Shown here piece after piece: positions 44,817 to 51,663 of a stretch of DNA of 64,000 nucleotides. The translations under genes and the position numbers were made by a program. The stretch is from Paenibacillus sp. LS1 (GTDB taxonomy: Bacteria > Bacillota > Bacilli > Paenibacillales > Paenibacillaceae): positions 212,590 through 276,589 of the forward strand of contig NZ_JAPDOE010000007.1 of the NCBI RefSeq assembly GCF_026013365.1, written 5' to 3'. Positions within the stretch are counted from its first letter, which is position 1, and the number at the start of each line of letters is the position of its first letter. Under the pieces are notes generated by a model. That model was not told where the DNA came from. It did no database searches and worked only from the letters and a program-made list of their open reading frames with translations.

Positions 44817-45317
44817 CTAATGGATTGTCGTGTCCATAATTTTTTCTACAATTACACAGTTCAGCCATTGACCATCTAATTGGCCATGTTTCTCATACAC
44901 ACCTACTTCCCGAAAACCGCACCGTTTACAGAGAGCTCTACTTGCTACATTAAAGTCAAAAACTCGGGAGACCAGCTTCCAATACCCTATATTCTTACAT
45001 TCAAGTATCAACTCTTCAAGCAATCTACGGCCCACGCCCTGCCCCCGTGACTGACGATCAATATACACGGAGAACTCACCAACTCCATCGTAACAATTTC
45101 GTGCACGGTAAGCTGAAACTGAGGCAAATCCGAGTACTAGATCATTCAATTCTGCGACCAGAATCGGATATCGTTCCCCTTGATTTAATATCCACTGCTC
45201 TCGATCCTCAATACTACGAGATTCTGTCTCAAACGTTGCATTTCGTTCTTCGATAGCCTGGTTGTAAATAGACGCTAAAGCATAAGCATCCTTTACCGTT
45301 GCTCGTCGTATCAGCAT
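44817..45317 (-). CDS. arsN1: GNAT acetyltransferase, ArsN1/phosphinothricin acetyltransferase-like
   Basis: 166 aa. Typical GNAT motif A (SVYIDRQSRGQGVGRRLLEELI) supplies the acetyl-CoA loop RGQGVG. The N-terminal IRRATVKDAYALASIYNQAIEERNATFET follows the PAT/ArsN1 pattern. ArsN1 acetylates the organoarsenical antibiotic arsinothricin, and PAT its phosphorus analogue phosphinothricin. The arsenic context favours ArsN1. It has its own promoter region with a regulon palindrome at 45376-45388. Confidence 0.75.
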   Translation of the reverse strand: MLIRRATVKDAYALASIYNQAIEERNATFETESRSIEDREQWILNQGERYPILVAELNDLVLGFASVSAYRARNCYDGVGEFSVYIDRQSRGQGVGRRLLEELILECKNIGYWKLVSRVFDFNVASRALCKRCGFREVGVYEKHGQLDGQWLNCVIVEKIMDTTIH

Positions 45318-45375
45318 ACACTTCTCCTCCCCTTATTCAAACATCGGTATATAATCATTCATTATACCTATTTAA

Positions 45376-45388
45376 TTGCAAAATACAA
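45376..45388. promoter_or_regulatory. Regulon palindrome D (upstream of arsN-like gene)
   Basis: TTGCA-AAA-TACAA, 13 bp, 59 bp before the ATG, and the outermost member of the set. Confidence 0.7.
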
Positions 45389-45407
45389 CTAATATTTCAG
45401 AACACTC

Positions 45408-46232
45408 CTATATCTTAGATTCTCGACTTAACTTTGAATATACAATATGTTTCTGATGCATATGAGCGACTAGCCTCCGCTCCCTGGTGAGTTCCATTAA
45501 GCTATATGCGCTTCGTACATCTGATATTTTCTGAAGCTGCTGAATCTCAGGTAGAGAAAAAAATCCTCTTGCCGCATACTCTTTTACTTTCGACATATCC
45601 ACACGACCGCGACTTATAAGTGGTTCATTTCCCAGATATTTTTGCACGTGTAAAGAGCTTATCTCGGGATCGGACTGAATCAAAGAAATACTTCCGACTG
45701 GTAAGATCTCTTTACGTTTTTCTTGTTCCAATAGCTCCTGAAGAGCTCGTTTACGAATAATCACCCACGAGTCGAACAAACGGTTATACAGCCATTTATT
45801 TGATTTCCATTCGATTAACTGCGAGTGAATCGATTGGCTCGCTAGTTTGGACTGATAACCATCAAAGTCATCAGCAGAATCATTCTTGGTTCTTTTTGGA
45901 GTGAATCGTACATAGGGCTCTTTTGATTTACATAGGCCTGAAATAAGCAACTGTTCATCCGGTAGTAGTTCCCTCCATTTTATGTTCATGACTTGACCTA
46001 TTACCCCATGATTATCGAAGCACTCCATTAATTCCTTATTGCGCTTTTCATATACATTCGTCGAACTAAATGAACCGACAATCCCTAATTCAGTCCACTC
46101 CATTCGCTTTAAGCCTCGTTTGATTTGATCTTCTCCTATAGATACTCGAAGTAGATCCATACATTTTTTTAGCTTTACCATCTTACTGTACTGTAAGTTC
46201 TCTACAAATTCCTGCAAAGCTTTGAAAGGCAC
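45408..46232 (-). CDS. Hypothetical protein with poly-G tract at its translation start
   Basis: No known domain recognised; mixed helical, basic, about 274 aa from GTG 46232. The start is ambiguous: GTG 46232 has a run of ten G (46240-46249 as C on plus) ending 7 nt upstream, acting as ribosome binding site. TTG 46238 is too close to the run. TTG 46259 would place the run inside the coding frame as Gly codons but has no ribosome binding site. It follows the CBASS operon terminator, so it is a separate unit. It could be additional defence cargo, but there is no sequence evidence. Confidence 0.55.
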   Translation of the reverse strand: MPFKALQEFVENLQYSKMVKLKKCMDLLRVSIGEDQIKRGLKRMEWTELGIVGSFSSTNVYEKRNKELMECFDNHGVIGQVMNIKWRELLPDEQLLISGLCKSKEPYVRFTPKRTKNDSADDFDGYQSKLASQSIHSQLIEWKSNKWLYNRLFDSWVIIRKRALQELLEQEKRKEILPVGSISLIQSDPEISSLHVQKYLGNEPLISRGRVDMSKVKEYAARGFFSLPEIQQLQKISDVRSAYSLMELTRERRLVAHMHQKHIVYSKLSRESKI

Positions 46233-46310
46233 TCCCAATCCCCCCCCCCTTTTCCTCAAGTTAGGATCATGTATTAACTAATTTCTTATTTTTAAACCTT
46301 TTTTTCTTAC

Positions 46311-46343
46311 AAAAAAAGCAACCTCATTAGAGATTGCTTTTTG
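46311..46343 (-). terminator. Terminator of the CBASS operon
   Basis: AAAGCAA(T)CTC/GAG(G)TTGCTTT forms a stem followed by seven T on the minus strand, immediately after the cap5 stop. Confidence 0.85.
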
Positions 46344-46345
46344 CT

Positions 46346-47467
46346 TTAGATTACAAATGCATGTTGATATCTAGGTGTTTCCTTATAATTAAAATTGTAA
46401 AGAGAAACTTGTGGCCACATACTATGGTGAATACTACGTCCCAGCTCAATCGCTAAACCTGCAGGTCCTGAATAAAATAAATGAATGCGATTATACCTCT
46501 TCTGACCAAATAACTTTTCTGTCTCGTTCTTGAACAACTTCTGAACTTCTAGAACCTGTTCACGGTAAATCAATCTTTTCAAGTGCGGATTGTCTATTGT
46601 AATTTCCAACCTGTCTTTATCTTTTCCTAACACTTCCTCAATATCTTCATCAAATATAGCACTACTTACAGCTATGGTAACTACCAATTCATTGGAATCA
46701 TTATTGGTAAAAGTGGCCTTCGGATCAATTTTCTCTAGCGTTTCTCCTTCAGGAACTCCGCTCACCCAGAATGCTGATTCTCTGTCATATTGATACACAG
46801 TTAAGGGAATCGTGTCAGAGAGTAACTTGCCTAAATGAATCAATAACGGGATCGGTGATAGCGGATAGACCTCAGCTACATCGTACTCTCCAATTTGGGT
46901 GAGATCCATGAATTTACGATATATTTGTTCGTTAGCGTGTCTTCCCTGCTCCCAACCTTCAACTGAAGGATCATCAAATACTGTCTGGTCTTCAATTGCT
47001 TCAAGAATGATATTAGAAGAATTTGTAGTGATTGGTAAAGTGGTTAGAGGTGGCCCTAATCGTTTATGCACAATTGCTAAACTCTTCTTCTTTTCATCGG
47101 TCCAACTACGTACCCTAGCTTCATGTTTACTTTTCATATCAAACAGAACCTTTGGCGAATAACTGTCTTTAGAGTGCTTATCATCAATAAGTTTGGCATG
47201 CTTATAACACATTAACATCAGATTCTTTACATCCTCTAGGGATTCATCGGTGAAACCAAACTCTTCAGCATATTCATGACGTGGCCCACCTTTACTGTGA
47301 CCAATGATATGTGCTGCCTGACCCACATTGGTCAATTTCCCATCTGTCTCAGCAACGAGTCTTTCAGAGCAACCTTCAAAAGTACAAATCCCACCACTGA
47401 CCATCCAAAGATGATTCCTTTCAGCAGAAACTAGTGTTCTACGACTATTTTTACGGTCTTCACTCAT
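46346..47467 (-). CDS. cap5: Cap5: HNH endonuclease-SAVED effector of CBASS
   Basis: 373 aa from ATG 47467, 9 nt after GGAG; the upstream ATG 47476 touches the site. The N-terminal HNH nuclease shows GGICTFEGCSERL, QAAHIIGHSKGGPRH and NLMLMCYKHAKLID (His and Cys metal and active residues, about 25-95). The C-terminal half (about 170-373) is a SAVED sensor with the LHLFYSGPAGLAIELG-type end (IHLFYSGPAGLAIELGRS). On binding a cyclic nucleotide made by the CD-NTase, Cap5 degrades double-stranded DNA and kills the infected cell. It is the last gene of the operon. Confidence 0.93.
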   Translation of the reverse strand: MSEDRKNSRRTLVSAERNHLWMVSGGICTFEGCSERLVAETDGKLTNVGQAAHIIGHSKGGPRHEYAEEFGFTDESLEDVKNLMLMCYKHAKLIDDKHSKDSYSPKVLFDMKSKHEARVRSWTDEKKKSLAIVHKRLGPPLTTLPITTNSSNIILEAIEDQTVFDDPSVEGWEQGRHANEQIYRKFMDLTQIGEYDVAEVYPLSPIPLLIHLGKLLSDTIPLTVYQYDRESAFWVSGVPEGETLEKIDPKATFTNNDSNELVVTIAVSSAIFDEDIEEVLGKDKDRLEITIDNPHLKRLIYREQVLEVQKLFKNETEKLFGQKRYNRIHLFYSGPAGLAIELGRSIHHSMWPQVSLYNFNYKETPRYQHAFVI

Positions 47468-47484
47468 TGTTATCATCTCCAGAT

Positions 47485-47994
47485 CTATTTAAATAGTATT
47501 TTCCCAACTAGTGTTATTTTTACTTTTTCTCGAGGTTTTTTTCCAACTTTCCAGACTTTTAAGCATTCAGTGCCCACAATAACAAATAGTAGATAATCGA
47601 TGCTCTGATTGCTGCTTAAAAAGATTTTCCTCCAATTTTTTGTGTCTGTTGATGAAGGAGTTGGGACTCGTTCAGGGTGTGTATGCCACTCCCCTAAATA
47701 GAATAGTCTTCCTTCGTTTTCCTCCCATTTTAGAGTAAAGATTTGTTGATGATGCTCTGCTTGTCGTAAAAAACGTGTTCGACTCTGGATATCCCCTTCC
47801 ATTGGAACAGTTATCTCATCTATCATTGGAGATGAATTCTCTTCGAGAATTCTACCCATCATGATACCACCAGACTCGGGAGTTTCGGATTCCATTTGCC
47901 TGAAATGCAACATGAGCGCTACTGCTGCTGAATCTATTTTCAGCTTTTGTTTATTTCCCATATCAAGTATGACTGGATCCAGATGATTAATCAT
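47485..47994 (-). CDS. cap3: Cap3: JAB/JAMM isopeptidase of CBASS
   Basis: 169 aa. GEWHTHPERVPTPSSTD is the JAMM zinc motif (HxH, Ser, Asp), with the catalytic Glu in PESGGIMMG. Cap3 removes CD-NTase conjugates made by Cap2. The start overlaps the cap2 stop by 8 bp with GGAG 6 nt upstream. Confidence 0.94.
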   Translation of the reverse strand: MINHLDPVILDMGNKQKLKIDSAAVALMLHFRQMESETPESGGIMMGRILEENSSPMIDEITVPMEGDIQSRTRFLRQAEHHQQIFTLKWEENEGRLFYLGEWHTHPERVPTPSSTDTKNWRKIFLSSNQSIDYLLFVIVGTECLKVWKVGKKPREKVKITLVGKILFK

Positions 47995-49798
47995 GCTTTA
48001 CTCCATCACTGCAGTGGGGACAATGCGGATCTATATACTCGAATCGCTTCTCATACAACATATCTTCACTCATACGGTAACGTGCACTAACTCTATAATG
48101 GTTTTTCAAGAACAAGTTATCTTCGCCTTTCCAAGACAAGATCGGATTGCCCGCGAGTGTTCCATCTAAAACTTTATGAGCTGTTCGCAGTACAAGATTA
48201 GCCGTTTGTTCACTATCCAGAAAATTATAAGGTGTAAAATAAGATCCGCATCCTGTTAATGAAATCGTAAAGGATTGGTTAGGTTCTGCAAAAGAGGATA
48301 GATTAGAAATGGGTACATGATCACTGATTGGTCGAAATAAACACTTATAGCACCCTTCTTTTTGACCATTATTTGTGACAAGTACATGCCCGCCTATTCC
48401 TAAGGGTTCGAGCCATGCATGAATTACAGGTGGGGGATGTTTTATTTTTTTCAAGAATTGGTTAATCATCATTTCAGTATTAGGTGCCCCTATACAAACA
48501 ACAATAAGATCGATACGTTCCCAATCCATCTCTGATAATATAGCTCGAATGTCTCGAACTATTGGAAAAACTTCAGTAAATGGATACCTGGCTTTAATTT
48601 CGTTATGCATAGCCCAGACTTTAGTTTGGTAGTGATAACTGGAATCTCTTTTATGATAAAGACGATTGACTCCAAGTTCATGTCGATATACATTATCTGC
48701 ATCTAAAAAATCATAATCAATTAAAGTCAATTTGTTAAAACCGGATTTAGCCAACCCTACTGCCACCGGACTCCCAACAGCACCAACACCTATGATTACA
48801 GCATGTTTACTGTTATAAGTAGAATGCCCACCTGTCCGTTGTAACATATATTTCTGATTATGACGCGAAATGTTAAAGCTTCTAAACGTGGACTGAGTTA
48901 AATGAGCGGGGAATGTTTTTCCTGCTGTAGATTTAGTAATCACCGACGGGTAATTGATTGAGAGATGTACACCAAACATTGAAGTACGTTTATCATCAAT
49001 AGGGATACTGATGACAATAAACTCTTCTCTGAGCTCAGCTTTTGGAGTTCGATGAAGAAGTCGGAACAACCTACTCTTATTCTCTTTAGAGAGTTGAGGT
49101 ATAATATAATCTTGAAAATCATCAAGCGTCCATGGTTTATCTGTCTCAGGTGGGGGAACTTGACTCCCCATTTCAAGTGAAACAAAAATTCCCCTCTGTG
49201 TTTCAATACCTTCAACATCCCCATTAAAAATAGCGTGTACATAATCTTTAGGATTGTGATTCACTTCAGATATTAGAATAATAGAAGCCCCTATAGAATT
49301 CGGCTTTTTGTAAACTGCTATTTCTCTTGTTTTTTTCTTACTATCATCAAGCATACAAATTGCACTGAAATAAGGTTTAACTCGGGACCAGTACACTTCA
49401 AATTCTTCTAAAAAATCGTTTTTGTTTTCTCCCTTAATTCCTTCTTCCAAAACCGATTTGACCTTTTTTAGACATTCTAAAACGATTGCACCAGGAAAAC
49501 GTTCGTCAATTACCATGTTTTCGTTTTGTGTAAAACAGATAAATCCATCCTTTTCCACATGGGGAATGAATCCACTTTGCTTATGATGGTCAAAAAAGCT
49601 AGGGAGACAAGAGGGAAAATACTCAGGAAGAGCAACTACCAGTGTAAAGGGAGCATCCAGAATCATAGTTTCTATCTCAAATACATTAGATGCATATCTA
49701 TAATCAGACTCTTCGAATTCATTCACTCTCTTGAGTGCTGTAACTTCATCTTGCCCATACGCCCGGATATATTCTATTGTAGTCTCTAATATTCCCAA
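47987..49798 (-). CDS. cap2: Cap2: E2-E1 fusion ubiquitin-like transferase of CBASS
   Basis: 603 aa; TTG start 8 nt after GGAGG. The N-terminal E2-like part (about 1-140) has the candidate catalytic Cys in HVEKDGFICFTQ. The C-terminal ThiF/E1 adenylation domain has the nucleotide loop IGVGAVGSPVA and DYDFLDADNVYRHELG. A Cys in SLTGCGSYF is a candidate E1 active site, and zinc-binding CYKC and CPHC are present. Cap2 links the CD-NTase C-terminus to targets and primes signalling. It lies 13 bp after the CD-NTase gene. Confidence 0.94.
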   Translation of the reverse strand: MGILETTIEYIRAYGQDEVTALKRVNEFEESDYRYASNVFEIETMILDAPFTLVVALPEYFPSCLPSFFDHHKQSGFIPHVEKDGFICFTQNENMVIDERFPGAIVLECLKKVKSVLEEGIKGENKNDFLEEFEVYWSRVKPYFSAICMLDDSKKKTREIAVYKKPNSIGASIILISEVNHNPKDYVHAIFNGDVEGIETQRGIFVSLEMGSQVPPPETDKPWTLDDFQDYIIPQLSKENKSRLFRLLHRTPKAELREEFIVISIPIDDKRTSMFGVHLSINYPSVITKSTAGKTFPAHLTQSTFRSFNISRHNQKYMLQRTGGHSTYNSKHAVIIGVGAVGSPVAVGLAKSGFNKLTLIDYDFLDADNVYRHELGVNRLYHKRDSSYHYQTKVWAMHNEIKARYPFTEVFPIVRDIRAILSEMDWERIDLIVVCIGAPNTEMMINQFLKKIKHPPPVIHAWLEPLGIGGHVLVTNNGQKEGCYKCLFRPISDHVPISNLSSFAEPNQSFTISLTGCGSYFTPYNFLDSEQTANLVLRTAHKVLDGTLAGNPILSWKGEDNLFLKNHYRVSARYRMSEDMLYEKRFEYIDPHCPHCSDGVKHD

Positions 49799-49811
49799 AC
49801 ACTTGTCCTCC

Positions 49812-50852
49812 CTAAAGTGCCGATTCAGAAGATGGGATTAAGGCCGGTGTGAGAGCTCTCTTGCCTGTATCTTTTTTAACAGGAACAGGAAAGTCCGTAC
49901 CAAACTGTCCTTTTAAGATTTCTGCAGCTTCACTTGGCTCTACACACTCTCTTGCTTCTTCTAATACCAAAAGGAGCTTCTCAAGCTTCTCTTTCCATAT
50001 TTTCATTTGCTTGAGAGTCATACGTTCACATAGATCTGGTTTAGGTTCGACAGGAAGATAAATATTAATGCGAGGATAAGCTACAAAATTACCATCTTCC
50101 ATCACGTACTCATCCGTAAATTGAGCAATGATTTGTTTAACTAGATAAATTAAGGCATCCAAATCACGATATTCCGTTTTACCTGAAAATGAGTCTACAA
50201 CTTCTGTTTTAACATCCAACCAGTGATATGCAGCAGCTGTGAGAGCAATACCTGTTGGTCGTCCGTTTGCCGATTCACTAAACTGTTCATCTTTCCAGCG
50301 TTTCAGATATCGAATAACTCTCCGGAATTGTTTTCGATCTTCAGCTTCCGTAAAATGACAGCGAATTTCTTCAATCAAATCCTTAGGATTTGATTCATTC
50401 CAGCTTTGGTTCTCTTCTTTAGTAGTCAGTTTCCCCTTTGCTAAGTAAATCTTCTCGTCTTCATTAGACGCAGCATAAATGGTTACATCTACATGATAAC
50501 CAGCCTGGTACTTAACAGTTACACATGGATGCTTCATCTTCACGTCATTTGTATGACCTTCCAAGGCATCGTACACCCATTTTTTCGCAGTAACTGGTGT
50601 TGCCACATCATCTTTAGACATATCAAAATACAGCCCTAGATCAATATCATAACTATTTCCATCTAGTGGCTTAATGCCTGTTTTCATCGCATAACTCCCT
50701 TGATTAAAGGCCTCAAACGAATAGGCACTACTAGGCATTTTATCTTTGAGTCGGTCTAAAATGATCTTTCTTTTGCTTTGGAGTGTTTCGTTTTCATCAC
50801 TTAATTTAATTGCATCATGAAATCCAATGAATTGAGTTTGACAATGAACCAT
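49812..50852 (-). CDS. cdn: CD-NTase (cGAS/DncV-like nucleotidyltransferase) of CBASS
   Basis: 346 aa. The nucleotidyltransferase core is GSYAMKTGIKPL followed by YDIDLGLYFD (the GSY...DxD pattern), with a third acidic strand in GYHVDVTIYAA. It makes a cyclic oligonucleotide on phage infection. The C-terminus ends SSESAL, where many Cap2-modified enzymes end in a small residue, so the conjugated end is of interest. It is first gene of the cdn-cap2-cap3-cap5 operon, hence type II CBASS. Confidence 0.93.
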   Translation of the reverse strand: MVHCQTQFIGFHDAIKLSDENETLQSKRKIILDRLKDKMPSSAYSFEAFNQGSYAMKTGIKPLDGNSYDIDLGLYFDMSKDDVATPVTAKKWVYDALEGHTNDVKMKHPCVTVKYQAGYHVDVTIYAASNEDEKIYLAKGKLTTKEENQSWNESNPKDLIEEIRCHFTEAEDRKQFRRVIRYLKRWKDEQFSESANGRPTGIALTAAAYHWLDVKTEVVDSFSGKTEYRDLDALIYLVKQIIAQFTDEYVMEDGNFVAYPRINIYLPVEPKPDLCERMTLKQMKIWKEKLEKLLLVLEEARECVEPSEAAEILKGQFGTDFPVPVKKDTGKRALTPALIPSSESAL

Positions 50853-50902
50853 TAAAGACCCACTCCTATTATCGTTATTTTATTCCGTTAACTGTTAAGT
50901 AC

Positions 50903-50908
50903 ATTATA
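50903..50908 (-). promoter_or_regulatory. Candidate -10 box for the CBASS operon
   Basis: TATAAT on the minus strand, about 50 bp before the CD-NTase start and next to the terminator hairpin. The -35 element would overlap the hairpin, so it is not well defined. Confidence 0.4.
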
Positions 50909-50915
50909 TCATCGC

Positions 50916-50953
50916 AACAAAAATAAGGGAACAAAAGTTCCCTTATTTTTGTT
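50916..50953. terminator. Bidirectional terminator between XRE gene and CBASS
   Basis: AACAAAAATAAGGGAAC pairs perfectly over 17 bp with 50937-50953 around AAAA, with T-rich 3' arms on both strands. Confidence 0.88.
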
Positions 50954-51091
50954 AAATATTATGTTTTTATTTTCATCTCTTTTTATAAAAAAAGAATCTT
51001 CAATGTATCCCTGTAAGTTTTGTTTGTAAGCCCAATGCACATTTAACTTAACTTATCTTTTCCTAGGAGAACGATCTGATCTTTTTCATCT

Positions 51092-51436
51092 CTAATTCTT
51101 CTTATATCGATGAATTTTCAATTTAATAAAGTCAAGAATTTCATCCTGGTCCATTAGTGTTAGTTTCCTATAATCTGATAGTAGTGTAATTTCTGTTTCT
51201 ACAAGTCCTTTAATAGCACTTGGATCATTTACTTGTTCTGAACCAAAAATTAACGTATAGATATCTGCTTTAAAAATATTATGAATTGCCATAATTATAT
51301 CTAACGATGGTTTATATTTATCTTGTTCCAACTCACTCAGTGTTCCCTGAGAAACCCCAATGATTACAGCAAACTCCGTTTGATTTAACTTATGTAGCTT
51401 ACGGATGCTTCTAATTCGTTCTCCAATAGTGGACAA
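51092..51436 (-). CDS. XRE-family helix-turn-helix regulator at the transposon right end
   Basis: 114 aa; TTG start with AAGGAGG about 9 nt upstream. The N-terminal Cro/C1-type helix-turn-helix (IRSIRKLHKLNQTEFAVIIGVSQGTLSELEQDKYKPSLDI) spans residues 8-48. The C-terminal part (about 60-114) is helical. It is the gene closest to the right end, between it and CBASS. It could control CBASS or tns genes, but the terminator at 50916 argues against co-transcription with CBASS. Confidence 0.85.
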   Translation of the reverse strand: MSTIGERIRSIRKLHKLNQTEFAVIIGVSQGTLSELEQDKYKPSLDIIMAIHNIFKADIYTLIFGSEQVNDPSAIKGLVETEITLLSDYRKLTLMDQDEILDFIKLKIHRYKKN

Positions 51437-51460
51437 ATCAACAGCCTCCTTAAATTAAAG

Positions 51461-51495
51461 AACAGTCCTGATGACATTTAATCATCAGGACTGTT
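51461..51495 (-). terminator. Hairpin in the leader of the XRE gene, just inside the right end
   Basis: AACAGTCCTGATGA (51461-51474) pairs perfectly with TCATCAGGACTGTT (51482-51495). On the minus strand it is followed by CTTTAATTT and then AAGGAGG. It may stop glmS read-through that enters the element, or attenuate the XRE gene. Confidence 0.7.
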
Positions 51496-51548
51496 TAGTA
51501 TTACACTATAAGTTATTAGTTTTTATTAATCTTGATTGTCGTTTTCAC

Positions 51549-51633
51549 TTACCAACTATAATGTCCATTTACCAACTATAATGGCAATTGTCAAACTATA
51601 ATGTCAATTTACCAACTATAATGTAACTGAACA
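51549..51633 (-). mobile_element. Tn7-like transposon right end with four tandem TnsB-type sites
   Basis: Reading inward from 51633 on the minus strand: TGTTCAGTT, then ACATTATAGTTGGTAAATTG and three further copies, each starting exactly 20 bp later. The end starts TGT, and the first site begins 9 bp in, as I recall for Tn7 (TGTGGGCGG then ACAAAATAGTTGG). Tandem packed sites are the Tn7 right-end pattern. The terminus lies 30 bp from the glmS stop codon, matching attTn7 insertion distance. Confidence 0.88.
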
Positions 51634-51638
51634 TTAAA
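51634..51638. repeat. Predicted 5-bp target duplication (one copy)
   Basis: TTAAA directly outside the terminus would be the target-site duplication. The second copy would flank the left end, outside the window. Confidence 0.45.
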
Positions 51639-51663
51639 TGCTATAAAAATTTAACAGCCAATC

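Noticed and set aside
45408..46259. Fifth gene of the CBASS operon
   Set aside because: A strong terminator (46311-46343) separates it from cap5, and no CBASS effector domain is recognisable.
51549..51633. Short tandem repeats that could suggest a CRISPR array
   Set aside because: The period is 20 bp with no spacers, the array ends in a TGT terminus beside glmS, and the core matches TnsB sites.
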